NCBI GenBank assembly: GCA_960531495.1
Contig: OY482855.1
Span: forward strand, 186,001 to 250,000
Source of the DNA: Zeus faber
Taxonomy: Eukaryota > Chordata > Actinopteri > Zeiformes > Zeidae
Reading direction: 5' to 3'
Length of the DNA stretch: 64,000 nt
Position 1 is the stretch's first letter. Each line of letters opens with the position of its first letter. Below the pieces are notes generated by a model. It was not told where the DNA came from. It saw only the letters and a list, made by a program, of their open reading frames with translations, and did not search any database. Below are positions 36,755-48,951 of the stretch, piece after piece. Both the position numbers and the translations under genes were made by a program.

Positions 36755-38931
36755 CTAACATGTATTTGTGGAGTTATGATCATTTTCATCATTGTGTGCA
36801 CATGTTGGAAAAAATGCATTTTCAGCCGATTTAAACGTCGAAAAGGGGAATTTTTTAAACGCTTTAGTCATTACTCTGTGTGACAGTGTCAGACAGTTTA
36901 AATACAATGGTGAACTAGTATATGCTGCTAAAGTGTTGTTTGTCAACCAGTTTTAGGCCCATCTAACATGTATTTGTCGAGTTATGATCATTTTCATCAT
37001 TATGTGTACATGTGGGAAAAAACGCATTTTCAGCCGATTTAAACGTCGAAAAGGGGAATTGCTTAAACGCTTCAGTCATTACTCTGTGTGACAGTGTCAG
37101 ACAGTTTAAATACAATGGTGAACTAGTATATGCTGCTAATGTGTTGTTTGTCAAACAGTTTTAGGCCCATGTAAAATGTATTTGTCGAGTTATGATCATT
37201 TTCATCATTGTGTGCACATATGGGAAAAAATGCATTTTCAGCCGATTTAAACGTCGAAAAGGGGAATTGGTTAAACGCTTTAATCATTACTCTGTGTGAC
37301 AGTGTCAGACAGTTTAAATACAATGGTGAACTAGTATATGCTGCTAAAGTGTTGTTTGTCAACCAGTTTTAGGCCCATCTAACATGTATTTGTTGAGTTA
37401 TGATCATTTTCATCATTATGTGTACATGTGGGAAAAAACGCATTTTCAGCCGATTTAAACGTCGAAAAGGGGAATTGCTTAAACGCTTCAGTCATTACTC
37501 TGTGTGACAGTGTCAGACAGTTTAAATACAATGGTGAACTACTATATGCTGCTAAAGTGTTGTTTGTCAACCAGTTTTAGGCCCATCTAACATGTATTTG
37601 TCGAGGTATGAGCATTTTCAGAACATTGGACGGTTTGCTGTCTAGCTGAATTAGAGAAACACCGAACCATTGTCTCTTCAGAGGTGAATGATTCAGAATG
37701 CTGCAGTACAGCATAGAACTTTAATTAATATGATGAACTATTATGTGCTTCTTAAGTGTTTCTCACAGATTTCTAGGCCCATCTAACATGTATTTGTGGA
37801 GTTATGATCATTTTCATCATTGTGTGCACATGTGGGAAAAAACGCATTTTCAGTCGATTTAAACGTCGAAAAGGGGAATTGCTTAAACGCTTCAGTCATT
37901 ACTCTGTGTGACAGTGTCAGACAGTTTAAATACAATGGTGAACTAGTATATGCTGCTAAAGCGTTGTTTGTCAAACAGTTTTAGGCCCATCTAACATTTA
38001 TTTGTCGAGTTATGATCATTTTCATCATTATGTGTACATGTGGGAAAAAACGCATTTTCAGCCGATTTAAACGTCGAAAAGGGGAATTGCTCAAACGCTT
38101 CAGTCATTACTCTGTGTGACAGTGTCAGACAGTTTAAATACAATGGTGAACTAGTATATGCTGCTAAAGCGTTGTTTGTCAAACAGTTTTAGGCCCATCT
38201 AACATTTATTTGTCGAGTTATGATCATTTTCATCATTATGTGTACATGTGGGAAAAAACGCATTTTCAGCCGATTTAAACGTCGAAAAGGGGAATTGCTT
38301 AAACGCTTCAGTCATTACTCTGTGTGACAGTGTCAGACAGTTTAAATACAATGGTGAACTAGTATATGCTGCTAAAGCGTTGTTAATAAAACAGTTTTTG
38401 GCCCATACAACATGTATTTGTTGAGGTATGAGCATTTTCAGAACATTGGACGGTTTGCTGTCTAGCTGAATTAGAGAAACACCGAACCATTGTCTCTTCA
38501 GAGGTGAATGATTCAGAATGCTGCAGTACAGCATAGAAATTTAATTAATATGATGAACTATTATGTGCTTCTTAAGTGTTTCTCACAGATTTCTAGGCCC
38601 ATCTAACATGTATTTGTGGAGTTATGATCATTTTCATCATTGTGTGCACATGTGGAAAAAAACGCATTTTCAGCCGATTTAAACGTCGAAAAGGGGAATT
38701 GGTTAAACGCTTTAGTCATTACTCTGTGTGACAGTGTCAGACAGTTTAAATACAATGGTGAACTAGTATATGCTGCTAAAGTGTTGTTTGTCAACCAGTT
38801 TTAGGCCCATCTAACATGTATTTGTCGAGTAATGATCATTTTCATCATTATGTGTACATGTGGGAAAAAACGCATTTTCAGCCGATTTAAACGTCGAAAA
38901 GGGGAATTGCTTAAACGCTTCAGTCATTACT

Positions 38932-38952
38932 CTGTCTGACAGTGTCAGACAG
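38932..38952. other. Perfect version of the A-monomer palindrome
   Basis: In unit 38811 the one mismatched base is changed, so the arms CTGTCTGACA and TGTCAGACAG are fully complementary around a central G. The higher-order copy has the same at 47791-47811. Confidence 0.75.
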
Positions 38953-39838
38953 TTTAAATACAATGGTGAACTAGTATATGCTGCTAATGTGTTGTTTGTC
39001 AAACAGTTTTAGGCCCATGTAAAATGTATTTGTCGAGTTATGATCATTTTCATCATTGTGTGCACATATGGGAAAAAATGCATTTTCAGCCGATTTAAAC
39101 GTCGAAAAGGGGAATTGGTTAAACGCTTTAATCATTACTCTGTGTGACAGTGTCAGACAGTTTAAATACAATGGTGAACTAGTATATGCTGCTAAAGTGT
39201 TGTTTGTCAACCAGTTTTAGGCCCATCTAACATGTATTTGTTGAGTTATGATCATTTTCATCATTATGTGTACATGTGGGAAAAAACGCATTTTCAGCCG
39301 ATTTAAACGTCGAAAAGGGGAATTGCTTAAACGCTTCAGTCATTACTCTGTGTGACAGTGTCAGACAGTTTAAATACAATGGTGAACTAGTATATGCTGC
39401 TAAAGCGTTGTTAATCAAACAGTTTTTGGCCCATACAACATGTATTTGTTGAGGTATGAGCATTTTCAGAACATTGGACGGTTTGCTGTCTAGCTGAATT
39501 AGAGAAACACCGAACCATTGTCTCTTCAGAGGTGAATGATTCAGAATGCTGCAGTACAGCATAGAAATTTAATTAATATGATGAACTATTATGTGCTTCT
39601 TAAGTGTTTCTCACAGATTTATAGGCCCATCTAACATGTATTTGTGGAGTTATGATCATTTTCATCATTGTGTGCACATGTGGGAAAAAACGCATTTTCA
39701 GCCGATTTAAACGTCGAAAATGGGAATTGGTTAAACGCTTCAGTCATTACTCTGTGTGACAGTGTCAGACAGTTTAAATACAATGGTGAACTAGTATATG
39801 CTGCTAAAGCGTTGTTTGTCAAACAGTTTTAGGCCCAT

Positions 39839-40092
39839 ACAACATGTATTTGTCGAGGTATGAGCATTTTCAGAACATTGGACGGTTTGCTGTCTAGCTG
39901 AATTAGAGAAACGAGGTATGAGCATTTTCAGAACATTGGACGGTTTGCTGTCTAGCTGAATTAGAGAAACACCAAACCATTGTCTCTTCAGAGGTGAATG
40001 ATTCAGAATGCTGCATTACAGCATTGAAATTTAATTAATATGATGAACTATTATGTGCTTCCTAAGTTTTTCTCTCAGATTTCTATGCCCAT
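39839..40092 (+). repeat. B' monomer with 58-bp duplication, higher-order copy 1
   Basis: Direct 58-bp repeats at 39855-39912 and 39913-39970, followed by ACCAAACC. The unit then reads CATTACAGCATTG and ends TATGCCC into the B2 at 40093, the context expected for a B1 of the B1-B2 dimer. Confidence 0.95.
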
Positions 40093-43000
40093 CTAACATG
40101 TATTTCTGGAGTTATGATCATTTTCAGAACTTGTGACGGTTTGCTGTCTAGCTGAATTAGAGAAACACCGAACCATTGTCTCTTCAGAGGTGAATGATTC
40201 AGAATGCTGCAGTACAGCATAGAAATTTAATTAATATGATGAACTATTATGTGCTTCTTAAGTGTTTCTCACAGATTTCTAGGCCCATCTAACATGTATT
40301 TGTGGAGTTATGATCATTTTCATCATTGTGTGCACATGTGGGAAAAAACGCATTTTCAGCCGATTTAAACGTCGAAAAGGGGAATTGCTTAAACGCTTCA
40401 GTCATTACTCTGTGTGACAGTGTCAGACAGTTTAAATACAATGGTGAACTAGTATATGCTGCTAAAGTGTTGTTTGTCAACCAGTTTTAGGCCCATCTAA
40501 CATGTATTTGTCGAGTTATGATCATTTTCATCATTGTGTGCACATATGGGAAAAAACACATTTTCAGCCGATTTAAACGTCGAAAAGGGGAATTGGTTAA
40601 ACGCTTCAGTCATTACTCTGTGTGACAGTGTCAGACAGTTTAAATACAATGGTGAACTAGTATATGCTGCTAAAGCGTTGTTTGTCAAACAGTTTTAGGC
40701 CCATACAACATGTATTTGTCGAGGTATGAGCATTTTCAGAACATTGGACGGTTTGCTGTCTAGCTGAATTAGAGAAACACCGAACCATTGTCTCTTCAGA
40801 GGTGAATGATTCAGAATGCTGCAGTACAGCATAGAAATTTAATTAATATGATGAACTATTATGTGCTTCTTAAGTGTTTCACACAGATTTCTAGGCCCAT
40901 CGAACATGTATTTGTGGAGTTATGATCATTTTCATCATTGTGTGCACATGTGGGAAAAAACACATTTTCAGCCGATTTAAACGTCGAAAAGGGGAATTGG
41001 TTAAACGCTTTAGTCATTACTCTGTGTGACAGTGTCAGACAGTTTAAATACAATGGTGAACTAGTATATGCTGCTAAAGTGTTGTTTGTCAACCAGTTTT
41101 AGGCCCATCTAACATGTATTTGTCGAGTTATGGTCATTTTCATCATTATGTGCACAGGTGGGAAAAAACGCATTTTCAGCCGATTTAAATGTCGAAAAGG
41201 GGATTTGCTTAAACGCATCAGTCATTACTCTGTGTGACAGTGTCAGACAGTTTAAATACAATGGTAAACTAGTATATGCTGCTAAAGCGTTGTTTGTCAA
41301 ACAGTTTTAGGCCCATACAACATGTATTTGTTGAGGTATGAGCATTTTCAGAACATTGGACGGTTTGCTGTCTAGCTGAATTAGAGAAACACCGAACCAT
41401 TGTCTCTTCAGAGGTGAATGATTCAGAATGCTGCAGTACAGCATAGAAATTTAATTAATATGATGAACTATTATGTGCTTCTTAAGTGTTTCTCATAGAT
41501 TTCTAGGCCCATCTAACATGTATTTGTTGAGTTATGATCATTTTCATCATTGTGTGCACATGTGGGAAAAAACGCATTTTCAGCCGATTTAAACGTCGAA
41601 AAGGGGAATTGGTTAAACGCTTCAGTCATTACTCTGTGTGACAGTGTCAGACAGTTTAAATACAATGGTGAACTAGTATATGCTGCTAAAGTGTTGTTTG
41701 TCAACCAGTTTTAGGCCCATCTAACATGTTTTTGTCGAGTTATGATCATTTTCATCATTATGTGTACATGTGGGAAAAAACGCATTTTCAGCCGATTTAA
41801 ACGTCGAAAAGGGGAATTGCTTAAACGCTTCAGTCATTACTCTGTGTGACAGTGTCAGACAGTTTAAATACAATGGTGAACTACTATATGCTGCTTAAGT
41901 GTTGTTTGTCAACCAGTTTTAGGCCCATCTAACATGTATTTGTCGAGTTATGATCATTTTCATCATTATGTGTACATGTGGGGAAAAAACGCATTTTCAG
42001 CCGATTTAAACGTCGAAAAGGGGAATTGGTTAAACGCTTCAGTCATTACTCTGTGTGACAGTGTCAGACAGTCTAAATACAATGGTGAACTAGTATATGC
42101 TGCTAAAGTGTTGTTTGTCAACCAGTTTTAGGCCCATCTAACATGTATTTGTCGAGTTATGATCATTTTCATCATTATGTGTACATGTGGGAAAAAACGC
42201 ATTTTCAGCCGATTTAAACGTCGAAAAGGGGAATTGCTTAAACGCTTCAGTCATTACTCTGTGTGACAGTGTCAGACAGTTTAAATACAATGGTGAACTA
42301 CTATATGCTGCTTAAGTGTTGTTTGTCAACCAGTTTTAGGCCCATCTAACATGTATTTGTCGAGTTATGGTCATTTTCATCATTATGTGCACATGTGGGA
42401 AAAAACGCATGTTCAGCCGATTTAAACGTCGAAAAGGGGAATTGGTTAAACGCTTCAGTCATTACTCTGTGTGACAGTGTCAGACAGTTTAAATACAATG
42501 GTGAACTAGTAGATGCTGCTAAAGTGTTGTTTGTCAAACAGTTTTAGGCCCATCTAACATGTATTTGTTTAGTTATGGTCATTTTCATCATTATGTGCAC
42601 ATGTGGGAAAAAACGCATTTTCATCCGATTTAAACGTCGAAAAGGGGAATTGCTTAAACGCTTCAGTCATTACTCTGTGTGACAGTGTCAGACAGTTTAA
42701 ATACAATGGTGAACTAGTATATGCTGCTAAAGTGTTGTTTATCAAACAGTTTTTGGCCCATCTAACATGTATTTGTCGAGTTATGATCATTTTCATCATT
42801 ATGTGCACATGTGGGAAAAAACGCATTTTCAGCCGATTTAAACGTCGAAAAGGGGAATTGGTTAAACGCTTCAGTCATTACTCTGTGTGACAGTGTCAGA
42901 CAGTTTAAATACAATGGTAAACTAGTATATGCTGCTAAAGCGTTGTTTGTCAAACAGTTTTAGGCCCATACAACATGTATTTGTTGAGGTATGAGCATTT

Positions 43001-43581
43001 TCAGAACATTGCACGGTTTGCGGTCTAGCTGAATTAGAGAAACACCGAACCATTGTCTCTTCAGAGGTGAATGATTCAGAATGCTGCAGTACAGCATAGA
43101 AATTTAATTAATATGATGAACTATTATGTGTTTCTTAAGTGTTTCTCATAGATTTCTAGGCCAATCTAACATGTATTTGTTGAGTTATGATCATTTTCAT
43201 CATTGTGTGCACATGTGGGAAAAAACGCATTTTCAGCCGATTTAAACGTCGAAAAGGGGAATTGGTTAAACGCATCAGTCATTACTCTGTGTGACAGTGT
43301 CAGACAGTTTTAATACAATGGTGAACTAGTATATGCTGCTAAAGTGTTGTTTGTCAACCAGTTTTAGGCCCATCTAACATGTATTTGTCGAGTTATGATC
43401 ATTTTCATCATTATGTGCACATGTGGGAAAAAACACATTTTCAGCCGATTTAAACGTCGAAAAGGGGAATTGCTTAAACGCTTCAGTCATAACTCTGTGT
43501 GACAGTGTCAGACAGTTTAAATACAATGGTGAACTAGTATATGCTGCTAAATCGTTGTTTGTCAAACAGTTTTAGGCCCAT

Positions 43582-43777
43582 ACAACATGTATTTGTCGAG
43601 GTATGATCATTTTCAGAACTTGTGACGGTTTGCTGTCTAGCTGAATTAGAGAAACACCGAACCATTGTCTCTTCAGAGGTGAATGATTCAGAATGCTGCA
43701 GTACAGCATAGAAATTTAATTAATATGATGAACTATTATGTGCTTCTTAAGTGTTTCTCACAGATTTCTAGGCCCAT
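43582..43777 (+). repeat. Hybrid B monomer in higher-order copy 1
   Basis: Same B1/B2 hybrid as 24672, at the +18,910 position of the shared segment 23436-24867/42346-43777. The preceding A ends AAATCGTTG in both places. Confidence 0.88.
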
Positions 43778-46700
43778 CTAACATGTATTTGTGGAGTTAT
43801 GATCATTTTCATCATTGTGTGCACATGTAGGAAAAAATGCATTTTCAGCCGATTTAAACGTCGAAAAGGGGAATTTTTTAAACGCTTTAGTCATTACTCT
43901 GTGTGACAGTGTCAGACAGTTTAAATACAATGGTGAACTAGTATATGCTGCTAAAGTGTTGTTTGTCAACCAGTTTTAGGCCCATCTAACATGTATTTGT
44001 CGAGTTATGATCATTTTCATCATTATGTGTACATGTGGGAAAAAACGCATTTTCAGCCGATTTAAACGTCGAAAAGGGGAATTGCTTAAACGCTTCAGTC
44101 ATTACTCTGTGTGACAGTGTCAGACAGTTTAAATACAATGGTGAACTAGTATATGCTGCTAAAGCGTTGTTTGTCAAACAGTTTTAGGCCCATACAACAT
44201 GTATTTGTCGAGGTATGAGCATTTTCAGAAAATTGGACGGTTTGCTGTCTAGCTGAATTAGAGAAACACCGAACCATTGTCCCTTCAGAGGTGAATGATT
44301 CAGAATGCTGCAGGACAGCATAGAAATTTTATTAATATGATGAACTATTATGTGCTTCCTAAGTTTTTCACTCAGATTTCTATGCCCATCTAACATGTAT
44401 TTCTGGAGTTATGATCATTTTCAGAACTTGTGACGGTTTGCTGTCTAGCTGAATTAGAGAAACACCGAACCATTGTCTCTTCAGTGGTGAATGATTCAGA
44501 ATGCTGCAGTACAGCATAGAAATTTAATTAATATGATGAACTATTATGTGCTTCATAAGTGTTTCTCACAGATTTCTAGGCCCATCTAACATGTATTTGT
44601 GGAGTTATGATCATTTTCATCATTGTGTGCACATGTGGGAAAAAACGCATTTTCAGCCGATTTAAACGTCGAAAAGGGGAATTGCTTAAACGCTTTAGTC
44701 ATTACTCTGTGTGACAGTGTCAGACAGTTTAAATACAATGGTGAACTAGTATATGCTGCTAAAGTGTTGTTTGTCAACCAGTTTTAGGCCCATCTAACAT
44801 GTATTTGTCGAGTTATGATCATTTTCATCATTATGTGTACATGTGGGAAAAAACGCATTTTCAGCCGATTTAAACGTCGAAAAGGGGAATTGCTTAAACG
44901 CTTCAGTCATTACTCTGTGTGACAGTGTCAGACAGTTTAAATACAATGGTGAACTAGTATATGCTGCTAATGTGTTGTTTGTCAAACAGTTTTAGGCCCA
45001 TGTAAAATGTATTTGTCGAGTTATGATCATTTTCATCATTGTGTGCACATATGGGAAAAAATGCATTTTCAGCCGATTTAAACGTCGAAAAGGGGAATTG
45101 GTTAAACGCTTTAATCATTACTCTGTGTGACAGTGTCAGACAGTTTAAATACAATGGTGAACTAGTATATGCTGCTAAAGTGTTGTTTGTCAACCAGTTT
45201 TAGGCCCATCTAACATGTATTTGTTGAGTTATGATCATTTTCATCATTATGTGTACATGTGGGAAAAAACGCATTTTCAGCCGATTTAAACGTCGAAAAG
45301 GGGAATTGCTTAAACGCTTCAGTCATTACTCTGTGTGACAGTGTCAGACAGTTTAAATACAATGGTGAACTACTATATGCTGCTAAAGTGTTGTTTGTCA
45401 ACCAGTTTTAGGCCCATCTAACATGTATTTGTCGAGGTATGAGCATTTTCAGAACATTGCACGGTTTGCTGTCTAGCTGAATTAGAGAAACACCGAACCA
45501 TTGTCTCTTCAGAGGTGAATGATTCAGAATGCTGCAGTACAGCATAGAAATTTAATTAATATGATGAACTATTATGTGCTTCTTTAGTGTTTCTCACAGA
45601 TTTCTAGGCCCATCTAACATGTATTTGTGGAGTTATGATCATTTTCATCATTGTGTGCACATGTTGGAAAAAATGCATTTTCAGCCGATTTAAACGTCGA
45701 AAAGGGGAATTTTTTAAACGCTTTAGTCATTACTCTGTGTGACAGTGTCAGACAGTTTAAATACAATGGTGAACTAGTATATGCTGCTAAAGTGTTGTTT
45801 GTCAACCAGTTTTAGGCCCATCTAACATGTATTTGTCGAGTTATGATCATTTTCATCATTATGTGTACATGTGGGAAAAAACGCATTTTCAGCCGATTTA
45901 AACGTCGAAAAGGGGAATTGCTTAAACGCTTCAGTCATTACTCTGTGTGACAGTGTCAGACAGTTTAAATACAATGGTGAACTAGTATATGCTGCTAATG
46001 TGTTGTTTGTCAAACAGTTTTAGGCCCATGTAAAATGTATTTGTCGAGTTATGATCATTTTCATCATTGTGTGCACATATGGGAAAAAATGCATTTTCAG
46101 CCGATTTAAACGTCGAAAAGGGGAATTGGTTAAACGCTTTAATCATTACTCTGTGTGACAGTGTCAGACAGTTTAAATACAATGGTGAACTAGTATATGC
46201 TGCTAAAGTGTTGTTTGTCAACCAGTTTTAGGCCCATCTAACATGTATTTGTTGAGTTATGATCATTTTCATCATTATGTGTACATGTGGGAAAAAACGC
46301 ATTTTCAGCCGATTTAAACGTCGAAAAGGGGAATTGCTTAAACGCTTCAGTCATTACTCTGTGTGACAGTGTCAGACAGTTTAAATACAATGGTGAACTA
46401 CTATATGCTGCTAAAGTGTTGTTTGTCAACCAGTTTTAGGCCCATCTAACATGTATTTGTCGAGGTATGAGCATTTTCAGAACATTGGACGGTTTGCTGT
46501 CTAGCTGAATTAGAGAAACACCGAACCATTGTCTCTTCAGAGGTGAATGATTCAGAATGCTGCAGTACAGCATAGAACTTTAATTAATATGATGAACTAT
46601 TATGTGCTTCTTAAGTGTTTCTCACAGATTTCTAGGCCCATCTAACATGTATTTGTGGAGTTATGATCATTTTCATCATTGTGTGCACATGTGGGAAAAA

Positions 46701-48697
46701 ACGCATTTTCAGTCGATTTAAACGTCGAAAAGGGGAATTGCTTAAACGCTTCAGTCATTACTCTGTGTGACAGTGTCAGACAGTTTAAATACAATGGTGA
46801 ACTAGTATATGCTGCTAAAGCGTTGTTTGTCAAACAGTTTTAGGCCCATCTAACATTTATTTGTCGAGTTATGATCATTTTCATCATTATGTGTACATGT
46901 GGGAAAAAACGCATTTTCAGCCGATTTAAACGTCGAAAAGGGGAATTGCTCAAACGCTTCAGTCATTACTCTGTGTGACAGTGTCAGACAGTTTAAATAC
47001 AATGGTGAACTAGTATATGCTGCTAAAGCGTTGTTTGTCAAACAGTTTTAGGCCCATCTAACATTTATTTGTCGAGTTATGATCATTTTCATCATTATGT
47101 GTACATGTGGGAAAAAACGCATTTTCAGCCGATTTAAACGTCGAAAAGGGGAATTGCTTAAACGCTTCAGTCATTACTCTGTGTGACAGTGTCAGACAGT
47201 TTAAATACAATGGTGAACTAGTATATGCTGCTAAAGCGTTGTTAATAAAACAGTTTTTGGCCCATACAACATGTATTTGTTGAGGTATGAGCATTTTCAG
47301 AACATTGGACGGTTTGCTGTCTAGCTGAATTAGAGAAACACCGAACCATTGTCTCTTCAGAGGTGAATGATTCAGAATGCTGCAGTACAGCATAGAAATT
47401 TAATTAATATGATGAACTATTATGTGCTTCTTAAGTGTTTCTCACAGATTTCTAGGCCCATCTAACATGTATTTGTGGAGTTATGATCATTTTCATCATT
47501 GTGTGCACATGTGGAAAAAAACGCATTTTCAGCCGATTTAAACGTCGAAAAGGGGAATTGGTTAAACGCTTTAGTCATTACTCTGTGTGACAGTGTCAGA
47601 CAGTTTAAATACAATGGTGAACTAGTATATGCTGCTAAAGTGTTGTTTGTCAACCAGTTTTAGGCCCATCTAACATGTATTTGTCGAGTAATGATCATTT
47701 TCATCATTATGTGTACATGTGGGAAAAAACGCATTTTCAGCCGATTTAAACGTCGAAAAGGGGAATTGCTTAAACGCTTCAGTCATTACTCTGTCTGACA
47801 GTGTCAGACAGTTTAAATACAATGGTGAACTAGTATATGCTGCTAATGTGTTGTTTGTCAAACAGTTTTAGGCCCATGTAAAATGTATTTGTCGAGTTAT
47901 GATCATTTTCATCATTGTGTGCACATATGGGAAAAAATGCATTTTCAGCCGATTTAAACGTCGAAAAGGGGAATTGGTTAAACGCTTTAATCATTACTCT
48001 GTGTGACAGTGTCAGACAGTTTAAATACAATGGTGAACTAGTATATGCTGCTAAAGTGTTGTTTGTCAACCAGTTTTAGGCCCATCTAACATGTATTTGT
48101 TGAGTTATGATCATTTTCATCATTATGTGTACATGTGGGAAAAAACGCATTTTCAGCCGATTTAAACGTCGAAAAGGGGAATTGCTTAAACGCTTCAGTC
48201 ATTACTCTGTGTGACAGTGTCAGACAGTTTAAATACAATGGTGAACTAGTATATGCTGCTAAAGCGTTGTTAATCAAACAGTTTTTGGCCCATACAACAT
48301 GTATTTGTTGAGGTATGAGCATTTTCAGAACATTGGACGGTTTGCTGTCTAGCTGAATTAGAGAAACACCGAACCATTGTCTCTTCAGAGGTGAATGATT
48401 CAGAATGCTGCAGTACAGCATAGAAATTTAATTAATATGATGAACTATTATGTGCTTCTTAAGTGTTTCTCACAGATTTATAGGCCCATCTAACATGTAT
48501 TTGTGGAGTTATGATCATTTTCATCATTGTGTGCACATGTGGGAAAAAACGCATTTTCAGCCGATTTAAACGTCGAAAATGGGAATTGGTTAAACGCTTC
48601 AGTCATTACTCTGTGTGACAGTGTCAGACAGTTTAAATACAATGGTGAACTAGTATATGCTGCTAAAGCGTTGTTTGTCAAACAGTTTTAGGCCCAT

Positions 48698-48951
48698 ACA
48701 ACATGTATTTGTCGAGGTATGAGCATTTTCAGAACATTGGACGGTTTGCTGTCTAGCTGAATTAGAGAAACGAGGTATGAGCATTTTCAGAACATTGGAC
48801 GGTTTGCTGTCTAGCTGAATTAGAGAAACACCAAACCATTGTCTCTTCAGAGGTGAATGATTCAGAATGCTGCATTACAGCATTGAAATTTAATTAATAT
48901 GATGAACTATTATGTGCTTCCTAAGTTTTTCTCTCAGATTTCTATGCCCAT
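48698..48951 (+). repeat. B' monomer with 58-bp duplication, higher-order copy 2
   Basis: Direct 58-bp repeats at 48714-48771 and 48772-48829, followed by ACCAAACC, 8,859 bp from the copy-1 unit and followed by B2 at 48952. Confidence 0.95.

Larger units (their letters stand above)
36755..45613 (+). repeat. 8,859-bp higher-order repeat, copy 1 (43 monomers)
   Basis: Monomer starts: A 36755, 36963, 37171, 37379; B 37587; A 37783, 37991, 38199; B 38407; A 38603, 38811, 39019, 39227; B 39435; A 39631; B' 39839; B2 40093; A 40289, 40497; B 40705; A 40901, 41109; B 41317; A 41513, 41721, 41929 (209 bp), 42138, 42346, 42554, 42762; B 42970; A 43166, 43374; B hybrid 43582; A 43778, 43986; B 44194; B2 44390; A 44586, 44794, 45002, 45210; B 45418. 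That is 31 A and 12 B; 31x208 + 1 + 12x196 + 58 = 8,859. Confidence 0.95.
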
